Part shown: piece by piece, positions 31,871 to 43,600 of the stretch | How positions within the stretch are numbered: the first letter of the stretch is position 1 | Layout of the letters: every line of letters begins with the position of its first letter | The notes under the pieces: model-generated | Seen by the model: only the letters and a program-made list of their open reading frames with translations | What the model was told of the DNA's origin: nothing | The model's database searches: none | Assembly (NCBI RefSeq): GCF_026210795.1 | Contig: NC_089438.1 | Span: 4,423,501 to 4,487,500 of the forward strand | Length of the DNA stretch: 64,000 bases | DNA from: Rhizophagus irregularis | Taxonomy: Eukaryota; Glomeromycota; Glomeromycetes; Glomerales; Glomeraceae | Reading direction: 5' to 3' | Made by a program: the position numbers and the translations under genes

Positions 31871-34286
31871 AAAAAAATATTAAATTATTTTTTTTTAAAA
31901 AAAAAATGAAAAAATGAAAAAATGATTATTATTCATATTATTCGTTACAAAGACAGTTATTTTTAGGGGTTAAAAGGAAATAACACGATTGTCAAAAAAG
32001 GAAACAGTGGTGATTTTTGTGGAATGACGTTTTTGCCAACCAAATTATTAACCAGGGGTTAACCAAAATTTACAATTTCGTCTCCAGAGAAAGTCCTTCG
32101 CTTTGCTTCGATTCGATATAAAAAAGGAATTACTTACATTTTCCTCCTTTTAAGTATAAAAACATCATTTTACGTAACATTACTTTATATTTTTTCTGTA
32201 GGATTATGGTAAAATTGTTTATTAAGTTCCATCACGAAAAAAATAGTAACGTAATATTGAATTTTGTAACAGAATGAGAGAAAAAAAGATAGAATTTAGT
32301 AAAATGGCGAATATAACAAAAAATAATTTGGTGTAACATGGAAACACATGATATTTCTGCGCCTGATCTATTGTAGATTTTCACAGTTCCATTAACGAAA
32401 TAAAGGTTATTTATCTTATTAATCATATTTCATTTTTAGCGGGAAATTTTTTTTTTTTTCAAATACTTTTTTTTAGTTCTTATCAAACCGAAAAAAACTT
32501 TTTAATTAGTTTTTTACATTATAACTATATTTAAATAAAATTATTAATCGGATAAATAATTTCGATTTTAAGAGATAGAAAAATGGCTTTTTCTAAAACT
32601 AAAAAAATATTATTTTTCTTTTGATATAAAAAAAATTTCTTAGACAAATTTTTTTTAAATCACACATAAAAAATTTAATAATCAATAAAACCTTTTTTAA
32701 AAAAATATATTTAAAATAAATAGAATTAAAAAAATTGAAAAAATTAAATGATCAGTAGGAATGATCTGACCGATAGTTAAAATGGATGTAAATTTCCCTT
32801 AAAAAATTTTTTTAATAAATCGTATAAAAAATTATTTTATTATAATAATATTTGTATATATTAAATCAAATAAATAATGTGGTGCATTCTTCCTAAGGTT
32901 TGGATTAAAAATTTTTTTTCTGATAATATTTATTCCATACGTGAATAACGTGATATGATAGGACGACCTACAGTATATCACTTATATGTGCTGTATCATC
33001 AGTTTTTATTACAAATATCCTTCTATCTAAATTATTCTTTAATAGAATCAAATATTACTACAGTAGTATATCCGTAATCAAATAAAGTTTTAATTACGAA
33101 AAAAATTTTTTTTTTTTGCATCTTTCAAACTTTCAGTTAAAATGCAATTTACATCATGTTAAAGAAGATTCGCTATAATTTAAAACACATAACTATGATA
33201 TGATGTAATCTCTATAGAATTAACGTATTGAATCAAATCTCTAATATCTGAATAGAAACAAATCACGATTAAACCTTAACATATTTATAATTTGTATTAT
33301 GAAATGGTTTTTTTTACCGTAATATTAAAATCATTTGTCAAAATTTCTTGCCTTCAAACTGGTATTAATTAATATCGTAAATCATCTGCATGACCCAATC
33401 GTAAGGTCATACTGCGGCTGAAGAACTAGAACTATGGCATTAAAATTTTTTTTCATTGTTTTCATTGTTAAGTTTGAAATCTTAGGTATATTGTAAACGT
33501 AAAGTATAGTAAAAGGTATTTAAACCTCTCTAATAATAAATAAAAATTAATTAATTAGTATGATCTAAAATTTTGAAGTCAGGTGAATTAAATTATAATC
33601 AAGTTCGTGTATCGACCCAAATACTTCGAGTCTATGCGTGTCTAAGGAAATGAATTATAATTATACATGACATGAAGACAGGTATTAATGGTTCAAATTA
33701 CCAAACTATGATAAATAATAATAACTGAATAAAATAATTTTTTAATAAATAATATGCATATTATTAATTATTATACATAATAATTAGACTTTTATTAACA
33801 AGAATCATGATGATGTGACTATTGCTGTTTTAGCACGATGGATTTCTGCAAAAAAATTAAAATTTATTAACTGTTAAAAAACGATGCCACATAAATTTCG
33901 AAGATCTAACGCTATACAAGGAACTACATCGCAATTCGCAACTATATGGTCTAAAATTAAACGGTTTCAGCAAAGTACTATTCCCTTATTTTTATTAAAA
34001 TACTAATTTTTAAAACAAATAAAATAAAAATTGTTTATCTTAGACCAAACTAATAATCTAAAAATACTGTCTAATTTTTTCACAGAATATTAATTGTCTA
34101 TACAATTTAATGTATTGATCCTGGTGTTCTAATAGAAAATTTGTAATCGTATTCAATATAATGTAATATATATATATACTAGTATACATAAAATAAGTGA
34201 AAATGCAGGGAAGAAAAAAAATTTTTTTTTTTAACAATAATAACTTAATAGAAATTTGTATTTTACGCATTCTGCACAAAATGCTC
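31871..34286. other. Unit spacer DNA
   Basis: No gene. Homologous with 59060-62040, sharing for example GTAACGTAATATTGAA, ATAATCTGACCGATAG-type phrases and GGAAATGAATTATAA-type phrases in order, with insertions and deletions. About 33580-33690 also matches 44575-44640. It contains long poly-T/A tracts. Confidence 0.5.
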
Positions 34287-34308
34287 TCATGCGTATTTAT
34301 CAACGAGA

Positions 34309-34593
34309 ATGGAGTATAAACAAGTAATAGCAAATATATGGGAATTTTGTTGTGAGAAAGTTATAACGAGGATATGGATTAAAAGATGCGAGATAGTAGC
34401 TGAAATAGAAAAAGAAAGGGGAGTTAATAAAAAGGATTTAAAAAAGCGTAAACAAATGGATAGGGATGAGAGGGATGAGAACAAAGAAGTAAAAAATAAT
34501 AAAAATAGAAAAGCAAATGATAATGATAAAAATCAAAAAAATTTAGAGAAAAAAATAAAATTAGTAACGAAAAATAAATTCTTAGTCAATTAA
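34309..34593 (+). pseudogene. C-terminal remnant of a non-LTR retrotransposon-like protein (tentative)
   Basis: The 94-aa frame begins MEYKQVIANIWEFCCEKV and continues RIWIKRCEIVAEIEKERG before a Lys/Asn/Asp-rich tail. Aromatic-basic phrases of the type IWxxRCE...EIEKExG are what I associate with the C-terminal ends of LINE polyproteins in Rhizophagus-type genomes. No reverse transcriptase precedes it, so it would be a 5'-truncated copy, which is usual for LINEs. It sits inside the unit spacer next to a FAR1/MULE remnant. Confidence 0.4.
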
Positions 34594-35009
34594 AAATAAT
34601 TGGTCGAAATTTTATAATTAGAGATTAGTTTAGATTATATAATTTTTTTTAGAAAATTTAGTTTTAGATTAAACTTAGTTATAGAGAATATTATAATGTA
34701 AATTATTTTATTTTCTAGGTGTTTTAAAAATTATGTAATCAAATTTTTATATTTGTTCTTAATTAATAGACGCGTTACTATTTTTTTTTTTATAAAAAAA
34801 AAGCTCTCATGCGTATTTTTTTATATGCACATATTTAAATATAATGCATATTTTTTTTGGTGCGCAGTCAATATGATCACGTGTATGATCATTTGGACTT
34901 TTAAGTAAAATCAAATTCTTGATCAATTTTTCTTACGTCTCTTCTTTCTCTTCTCTCTTCACCTTATCTTCGTCACTATTTTATAAATTTTATCGTAAAT
35001 ACTATTATA

Positions 35010-35979
35010 ATGAGTGATTCAGAATCAATTTCAAGCGATGGTTCTAATGATGCAATTTTTCAAAATGATTTTATTGAAAGTATTCCAGATGATAGTGATT
35101 CTAGTGAAAGTGAAAATGATGTTTATGATATGAATGTTTCACTTTGAGAAGGCTGCTTTTAAACATATTAAACTTTGGGCTCATCAACAAGGCTTTTTTG
35201 TTCGCAAAGGAAGGTCTGAAAAAGTACAATCTAGGCGAGGAAAACAGACAATTTTTGTCGTAGTGAAGGAGCTTATAATCAAATAAATCATCAAAATCAC
35301 ATCGAACAAATTGTAAATGGCACGTTAATCTCTCCCGGCCAAATAAAAACAATCTGAATGATATGAATTTTATTACTACACTTTTTAATGAGCACTTTGG
35401 ATATAATTTGGATACTTCTGCAAGTCATTTTGAAGCATCTAAAGCTTTTACAAAGCCTATGCTAAATGACATTGAATGTATGTAAGTGTTCATTTAAAAC
35501 CATTGGCAATTAAACGTATGTTGAAAGCCAAATAGTTCAGAATTGAATGATAATCCATATATTTCTCTTAGTAATCAACGCCTATATTATGTTAGTGTGC
35601 ATGGATTAGCCAAGAAAGCTAGTCAGATTGCCTGTAAGAGTTGTGACGATTCTTTTATCGCTTTACTTGAAGAATACATTAACAAAAAAAATAGAGAAGC
35701 ATTAAATTTAGAACAATCCAGATCAAGCCAAATCGTGATGATCATCAAATTACGAATGGTTTAGAAATTGATCAAGAAAATGTTGGCCAAATAGGAAATC
35801 CTATAATTAGGCGTCCTAAAGGAAGACCACCAGGAACAGCAAGATTTAAAAGACCTTTGGAAGCCTCTAATGAAGGTAATAAAAGCCGTAAATGTGGCTT
35901 GTGCAATGAGAGTGGACATAATCGTACCACATGTCCAGTAAACACCAATCGAAGGAAAGAAAGAATGATGATTAGATAG
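35010..35979 (+). pseudogene. FAR1/MULE-type transposase remnant with zinc knuckle
   Basis: An acidic leader (MSDSESISSDGSND) is followed, after a frameshift, by a FAR1-type DNA-binding segment (FEKAAFKHIKLWAHQQGFF, then VRKGRSE and RRGKQTIF, about 35140-35255). The transposase core is missing. The C-terminal part (LSNQRLYYVSVHGLAKKASQ, about 35560-35740, then RRPKGRPPGTARFKRPLE) ends with a CCHC-type knuckle CGLCNESGHNRTTC (about 35893-35935). At least two frameshifts and a large internal deletion make it inactive. The flanks at about 34841-34868 and 36247-36275 are loosely inverted (AATGCATATTTTTTTTGGTG against CGTACAAAAAAACATACTGC) and may be its worn terminal repeats. Confidence 0.75.
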
Positions 35980-37425
35980 AACATAGATTAATTAAGGTTA
36001 GTGAATTAGACGATGTTTAGTAATATGGATCGAATTACAGTAGTAATTCGAGCCCGGCTCCCTTCGGTCGCCGGTATCATCAGAAAATAGAACCTTGTTA
36101 CTTATTTTTTTCGTCTTATTAATCTTATAGGTAAATCTGAAAAGTTCACATACTCATTTTACAATTCAACAATTTAACGAAAAATTTTCATTTACAAAAT
36201 GTTATTAAATTTATCACGCTATGTATTATAACATAATTTTTAAGTATTAGAGGGGGGCGCGTACAAAAAAACATACTGCATTGTTTTAATTTTTAATAAA
36301 ATAATTGAAATTTTTATACCATGCGTAAAACATTGTGATTTAAATTTTATATATTTTTTACGCACCCCTGCATTTTGCGCAGGTGCGTAGAAAATAAAAA
36401 CCTTAACTTTATTAACTTAATGATTTACAATATAAACTAGTAGAATATAAGTCTCAGTGGACTTCATTAAATTTATATTTTTGATTAACATTTTAAATGT
36501 ATTATTTTATTTCTTTGTTAAAACTTCTAGTACTTACCAAATTAATAAAAAAATCGGTTTTTTTAATAAAGTTCGTTAACTTTAAATATTTATTCTTTCT
36601 ATTTAATAAATATTACACCTTGTTACAACATTACAAATATATATGTATATTCGAAGCAAAAATAAATAGTACGGGAAATTACTAAAAACAATGAGACATA
36701 ATGCCAGACTCAGAAAAATTAGAAGAACTGGTATTTCTTATTATAATCGCGTTATTTTAATTAACTCAAAATCTCATAAATCATAATTCAAATTATATTG
36801 TATATCCATCACTATTATGCAAACTCGAGCTGTTAGCATTTTTTACTGCTTTCACTGCCATTTTCATTTAAACTTTTACCGACGAATTTTTCAACCATCA
36901 TTATTCAGTTAGGATCGATATTCGTTCCCTTAATGCTATAAATTATTACCAAAAGTAGAGAAATTATTATTAAAGAAAACAATACTTCGACATACAAAAA
37001 TATATGACTATTATTTACCGCTCATTTTGTTTTAGAATTCACAATTATATTTTTAAAAGAAATTTAAAGTTTTATAATGCATTTAATAATGACCTATAAT
37101 CAGAAAGTTGAAGCTGCGCTAGTAGACGATTTTTTAAACTAAAAATTTATTTTTTTAAAACAAAAAATTTTTTTATTTTTTATTTTATTTAAAATGATGT
37201 CTATAAATGGACCAAGAAGAGTTAGTATTTACGAAAAAAATTTTTTTTTTTTGTCCTAACAAAGTGAAGTCTTGCTTTTTTTAATTACAAGCATAATAAC
37301 ATAATAACAAAGATATTGTGTGCATATCTGTATACAGTATCTGCATCTGCGTAAAATTTATGCCCGTGTATAGGTAGTACATTGTTGCACATACTACACA
37401 TGATTAATTTGATACATTTACGGAA
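35980..37425. other. Unit spacer and upstream region of K1
   Basis: No gene. 36420-36685 matches 62080-62360 (GTGGACTTCATT, then ATTTCTTTGTTAAAACTTCT and so on). 36760-36930 matches 44925-45090. A hairpin-like pair, TGCATTTTGCGCAGGTGCG, lies near 36370-36388. Confidence 0.5.
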
Positions 37426-37426
37426 T

Positions 37427-37449
37427 TTCGGAGTTAAGTCACTGACTTC
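37427..37449 (+). promoter_or_regulatory. Conserved upstream block of K1
   Basis: TTTCGGAGTTAAGTCACTGA followed by CTTCACC, about 65 nt before the ATG, matches the blocks before K2 and K3. Here the TGACTCA-like site is altered to TGACTTCA. The downstream leader AAAGCTTTATAACATATTTC is also shared with K3. Confidence 0.45.
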
Positions 37450-37510
37450 ACCTTTTTCGTTTCAAAATTCATATTTTAAAGGATTTTAAAGCTTTATAAC
37501 ATATTTCATA

Positions 37511-39744
37511 ATGTCTTCTAATCCAAAAGTTAGTGTTGCACTTAATAGAGCATATGCACTAATAGATTACAAAGTTTATAATGATACACACAAACGATAT
37601 GAATTTCAAAAACAAACACTTCTTGCTGATGAATCACTTACAGAAAATGAAAAATCCGAAGCAATAACAATAATAACTAGAACTTATGATCATAACAAAC
37701 TTATTTTTAATTCAGGAACAAAAAGAATTTGTGAAAATTGTAACCAAGAATGTTTAGCTACAACATTTTGTGAACTTTGTGTTCGAAATTATTTAAAAGC
37801 AAATTTTTCAAATTGGACATCTGGAAATGATATGATCAATAATTTAATACAAGAATGTCAAATGAAAACACTTGCACCAAATGGAATAGTAGAATGGATT
37901 CCATATAATAATTTACAAAATATTGAATACCTAACAAAAGGAGGATTTTCAGAAATTTATACAGCAGATTGGATTAATGGAAATTTTATTGAATGGGATT
38001 CTAAAAAACAACAATTAAAAAGATTTGGAAAACATATAGTAGTACTTAAAAAATTTGAAAAATTTGAAAATGCAAGTCAAAATTGGTTTGAAGAGGTTTG
38101 AATTTAAAATATTTTAAATTTCATTAATAATATCTTAAATTTTAATTATGTTTTTTACTTATAGGCAAGATCACATTTAAATCTAAGCAATAAATGGAAT
38201 GTTATTGTCCAATGTTTTGGATTAACACAAGATCCATCAAATGGGAATTATATGCTCATAATGCAAAATATGGACATAGATTTAAGAAATCATTTACAAC
38301 AAAATCATAATCAACTTACATGGAAAGAAAGAATTCAAATTGTCACTAGTATAATTGATGCACTATCAAAAATTCATGAAGAAAATGCAATTCATAGAGA
38401 TTTACATTCTGGAAATATATTATTTAAAGGTGGTAGATTTGATATAAGTGATCTCGGATTTTGTGGACCTGCAGATAAACCATTAATAAGTATATATGGA
38501 AATCTTCCTTATATAGCACCTGAGGTTATTATTGGAAGAGAACAGACTTATAAATCTGATGTTTATAGTATTGCAATGCTTATGTGGGAAATTTCATCTG
38601 GACAACCACCATTTAATAATTATGAACATGATTATGATCTTGCAATGAATATTGTTAATGGTATAAGACCAAAAATTGTGCCTGGAACTCCTTTAGAATA
38701 TAAAAATTTGATGAAACAATGTTGGGATGCTGATCCATCAAAAAGACCTGATATTATTACACTTCGGGATAAAATAAGAGAAATTAATTTATTATATCAA
38801 ACTAAATCAAGTGAATTATCTCAGCTTGAAGAAAATAATAATTTTGAGGTAGAAAACCATACCAGCAGTAGCAAACCATTTACAAGTAAACTTCATCAAT
38901 TTGACAATCTTCCTGAACCAAGAAATGCAACAGAAGGTATTATATTAATTTTTGTTAATTTTTAAAAAGGTGTATTAATGTATTTAATTAATTAATGTTT
39001 TTTTTTTAATTTAAATAATAACAGAAGAACAAGAAGGTATAAATTAAGCAATTTCTTATATAATTTTAATTTATAAATATTGATGATAATATATAATTTT
39101 TTTATAGCATTTCATAGTAACAAATCATATAATTTTCATATTCCTGATAATAGTAAGTGCAATTAAATTTAAATATTATATAACGAGGCGTTATTTATTG
39201 ATTTACTTTGCGTTTTTTTTAGTTAATGATTTTAATAAATCAAGTAGTAAGAAAAATAGTACTTCAAAAATATATAGCATATTTAAAGGTAATTGAATTA
39301 CATTTTATTTTGACATAATCAAATGAATGAATAACTTATATTTAAGGTTTTTTAGTTAGCAGCAAAAAGTTATCCAATATATTTAAAAGAAGCTCAAAAA
39401 ATGGCAAGTAAAATAATTTAAAATGTGTTGATTTTATTTTAATATTAAACATGATTTATTATCTAGATGATTATAAGATTGAATCAATGCGAAAGCGAAT
39501 AAAAAACCTTCATATTAATGATAATGGTACGATAAAACAATTATTTAAATTCGTAAAATAATTATTCTACAGTATTTTATGATTTTTAATTTATATTTGA
39601 TAGACGAAGAAGAAGTACATAACAATCCTAACCTTCATTCAGAAGAACAAGATGAATTGGAACTTCCTGATAGTAAGAATTATTTTTAAAATGTTTAAAA
39701 TTTACCATAGATTAAATATTTTTTTTTTTCTTTTAGATATTTAG
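37511..39744 (+). CDS. Protein kinase K1 of the tandem array, about 554 aa
   Basis: Nine exons: 37511-38095, 38165-38936, 39025-39036, 39108-39152, 39223-39288, 39360-39407, 39467-39526, 39604-39672 and 39737-39744. The frame stays open at every joint. The N-terminus carries a Cys pair motif (CENCNQEC ... CELC). The kinase domain follows: GGFSEIYTA loop, VVLKKF lysine, HRDLHSGNIL catalytic loop, ISDLGFC (DLG instead of DFG), YIAPEV, and MLMWEISSGQPPF typical of the TKL-like expansions of these fungi. The tail contains PEPRNATEEEQEAFHSN, NKSSSKKNSTSK, NNPNLHSEEQDELELPD and ends NI. All catalytic residues are present, so it is probably active; the substrate is unknown. If the sixth intron is retained the protein ends MASKII at 39421. 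It converges on HK1. Confidence 0.85.
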
Positions 39745-40169
39745 ATATGGATGAATTATATAAATTAGATAACATTATTATACCTGATTTTTTTTCTTAT
39801 CATAAATTATTTAAACACTATGACTTGATGAGATTTTCTTCAAGATTCTTAGTTTGTAATTTGAATAATTTATTTTTTATTTTTATTATTTGTTTTTTCT
39901 CATTATATTATTATTAGTAGCGTAAACTGAACACGTTTTTATTAAATAAATTTTAAAGTATATTTTAAATTTAAATTTTATGCGTTTTATTTAAGGATAT
40001 ATAAAAAAAAAATTCATTAAAGTCATGTTGATCGTTAATATGAATGAATTGTTGCAAATTTATTCTAACATGATATACTGTATATCTTTACGATCGCATC
40101 CCGGTGATATAGCGCTCTCACTAACCCAACATATATTTATTTTACATTTTTAAATGGAAAAAGGATTTA

Positions 40170-43100
40170 AAATTAAATTAAATTACTTTCAACAATTTCT
40201 TTTAATTTACCATCAACACATTTAACCACAACTCTTTTTTGTTTCACTTCTTTAAGAATAATACTAAGAAGAATTTTTCGTTGTTTTTCTTCAAAATCTT
40301 TAATTAAATTATCATTTTCATTAAAAGAATCCAAAGAATTAAAATTTCCTAAATCATCATTTTTAATATCTCTACTAATTTCTTCATTAGCTTGATCAGG
40401 ATCTAACCAAATTCTAAATCTTTTATCAACTCAAACTTCACTTTATACATCTAATTTACCTCCCATTTTTTCTACTAATAATTTTACGATAGATAATCTT
40501 ATTTGTATAATCCTGTACCAACCTGTAAAGTATTTTCTTGAGATAATGGTCGAAACATCTTTGTTGATAAAAATGATGGTGATATGCCACATTCTGTATC
40601 AGTTATTGTTATTAACGCGTGAATATTATTTGATGATGATGTATCCGTTGTTGTTGTATCTTGTACTCCAGCATGTTTCTTATATTGATCACTTAATAAT
40701 GAATACGATAATGATGCTAATGAAATTAAGACATATCCTTTCTTCGTAAATTTCATGGAATTCCTATTTAAAAATATACATATATAAATATAAATAAACT
40801 CGAATAACTTTTAATTAAGACCGTTCCAATTTAACTATTTGCTTAGCGTCTCGTTTTTTTTTTCAAAAAAAAAAAAAATTGGGAGGTGATGTTACGCTCG
40901 CGCAAACAAGTGAAAAGGGAATAACTGATAAGTTAAAAGGGAATAAGTTAAAAAGGATAGACATTAAACAAACAACCAAGTTGGAACGGGATTGAGTCAA
41001 TCCGTTATATCTGTTATTGTTACACTTACGATCTAATTTTCGTATAATCTGGGTAAAATCCAGAATATACCTCCCAAGCTTATATAAGATCAATAACTGA
41101 TAAACTACGACTCAAATAAAAAATAATAAATTTACTCGATAATCTAAATAATCAAATCATAAATTAGTTTAAACAGATTCTTTTTTTCTTTTGGAAAGTA
41201 GTGTTTTATTTTCATAACTTACATTCATTAATAATTGTTTTAATGCACCATCTTCAGCCATAACCCACCAACGAGCATCTCTTGGTTCAACGACAATCAT
41301 AAGTCAAACATTATCAGCTGTTGTTGGTGTGGAAATTAATAAATCATATACGCAGTATTATTACAGTATTCCCCATTAATAAATTTTCCTCATCATTGTT
41401 TTTATTCATAGAATTGGTTATTTTATTATTATCATTATATATAGTTGTAACCATCTGTTGACTCACAAAACAAACTTCAGATACTTCTAATAATTTAACT
41501 AAATCAACCCGTTCCTTCTTTTTTCTTTTTATTATTATTTCCATTTACTATTTTATTATCATTGTCTTTTTCATTTAATTTTTTTTTGGTTAATTGGATC
41601 TTCAACGTATTCTTGTTTTTCATTTTATAACTTCGCAAAATCTAATACACTATTAATAATACTTATTAAAGAAGTTCCACAACCTTGTATTGTTTCAACC
41701 AATCCAGCTTGAGCTTCATTTAATTTGCTTTCTTCCATTAATTCACAACTTGCTAAAATACCATAAAGAGGATTTCTTAATTCATGAGATATAGAAATGA
41801 ATGCACCTTTTGCTCCATCGGCAACGATAACCCTTCTTTTAACAACATTTACACCAAAATTGCTCAAATAAACACGTTCTTCATCTTCAAATTGTTTTTG
41901 TGAATCATTGTCATAGCGATTAAGAAAAAAAAGCATTTTGTGTACCATCATAAATCGGTACAACAATACCGGAACGTACATAATCAGGAAAGAGGGTTGA
42001 AAGAATTTGGATAAATACAACCTTGTGAATGAGCCTAAATAAGCGAAATAAAAAGTGATTAGAGAAGCTTTTACAGCTTCAGAAGATAATTAACTTCACC
42101 AGCACAAGCGAGAGATCTTAAATGATTTGATGATACATCAGGAAGCGGAGTATCCACTTGAAGTACGAGAAGTTATAGATCACATATCTATAAATAAACT
42201 GAATCTACATCTAAATAATTTAACTGCCATGTTAAAGAATAGGATCACCAAAGTAGATTTACCTTATTTTCATCGTTATTAGAATTATTAGCTAATTGAA
42301 TTTCCAAACAGAATTTGCTAAATTCAGCTATACTCTCTTCAGTCTCTTGCATCTTATTTCTTACACGTAAACGTAAAGTACTATTAGATCATAATTCTAA
42401 TTCTCTCACGACAACTTTAGCAAATTCTTTTAAACTTTCACGATCCTTTTTTGAAAAACTATCCCTAGGTTCACGATCGATCACACATATCGTACTATCA
42501 TCATCAGTTCGTAAAGGGACACCAGCATAGAATCTTATGAAAAGGAGAATCAGTAACTAAAGGATTATTACAAAATCTCCAATCTTTAGTGGTATCACAA
42601 ATAGTTCGTCATTTTCTTGTAGTATAGTACGACCACAAAAACTTATTTTCCCAGTACTAGTTTCACTACATCCCATACCATCTTCAGCTTTAAACCATTG
42701 ATGAGTCGTATTGAGAAGTGATATCACATCGATATTGAAGTCTTAAAATGTTCTTTTGATAATGTTACTATACGAGTAAAATTAACATCATTTGATGTAT
42801 TAAGTATTTAAAATCTCTATAACGCTCTTCTACGTTCAACTTCATTAGGAGGCATGGAAAGAGAAAGGTAATGATTATTAACTAAATCATCATCATCATC
42901 ATCGTCATCATCATAATTAATCTCATAATTACTATCTACTTCTTCAGATAAACATTTGTTTTGTTCACAATCATCTTCAAGACCTTTAATAAAAGAAGTC
43001 ATAGCATCAGCTTCAGCAGTACTAGAATTAAATAGTAATTAAATTCACAAACTATTTTACTCCGAAGACAAGAAAATTTAGTTTTTTTGGAGTAATCATA

Positions 43101-43600
43101 GGATTAAATTTTCCTTGAGCATAATTATAAAGGAATTCTTTCCATTCATCAGTATTATATAGATCAAATTGTATATCGGAATCAGGGGAGGTAGCCAATA
43201 ATGAATATTAACTTCACTACTACTAGATGATAATACATTATCAATAGAAGAAAGTTGTTTTGGAAAAGGTTTAAAACGAAATATCGCACATTGTTGTTTT
43301 ATTGTTATTATTGTTCGTGATAGAAAATTTTTGTTTTATTAAAGTTTTCCATTCCACATCTTTTATAATATTTACTTGGATTCGATATTAAAATCGGTAA
43401 CGCTATAGATTTTCTATGAACAATGTTGTTGTTATTAATATCGTTATTATTATTAATTCCTTGTATAGAATTTGAAATTTCTTTATCAAATTTGTAAGAT
43501 TTAAATATAGAAGTATCCAAGAATTTTTTTCGTACAAAAGATTTTATCGGGATTTAGTTTTGAAGATGAATAATATTGTTGTAAATTGTCATGTGATGGT
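40170..43600 (-). pseudogene. Hybrid histidine kinase remnant HK1 (GAF-HisKA-HATPase, no receiver)
   Basis: This is the longest HK copy. Minus strand order: Asn-rich leader (43308-43520, INNNNDINNNN), acidic run and PPNEVERRRAL (about 42840), GAF domain (about 42470-42840, with HQWFKAEDGMGC, FVIPDTTKDWRF, GVPLRTDD), HisKA with the phospho-acceptor box FISISHELRNPLYGI (about 41770-41815), end of HisKA at 41640, ATPase N-box start (GALKQLLMN, about 41225-41255), G1 box ITITDTECGISPSF and the F-box phrase MFRPLSQENTLQVGTGL (40500-40640), then a Gln/Lys-rich end near 40180. The receiver is absent. Premature stops include TGG to TAG and CAA to TAA in the GAF start, plus V-stop-SEV after the G2 box. 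Frameshifts break the rest. Upstream exons may have been lost too. It is non-functional as it stands. Confidence 0.8.

Noticed and set aside
39408-39421. Early stop after MASKII as the only end of K1
   Set aside because: Downstream exons with conserved GT/AG sites, phase and protein sequence in four copies favour the longer form; the short form is kept as a possible retained-intron isoform.
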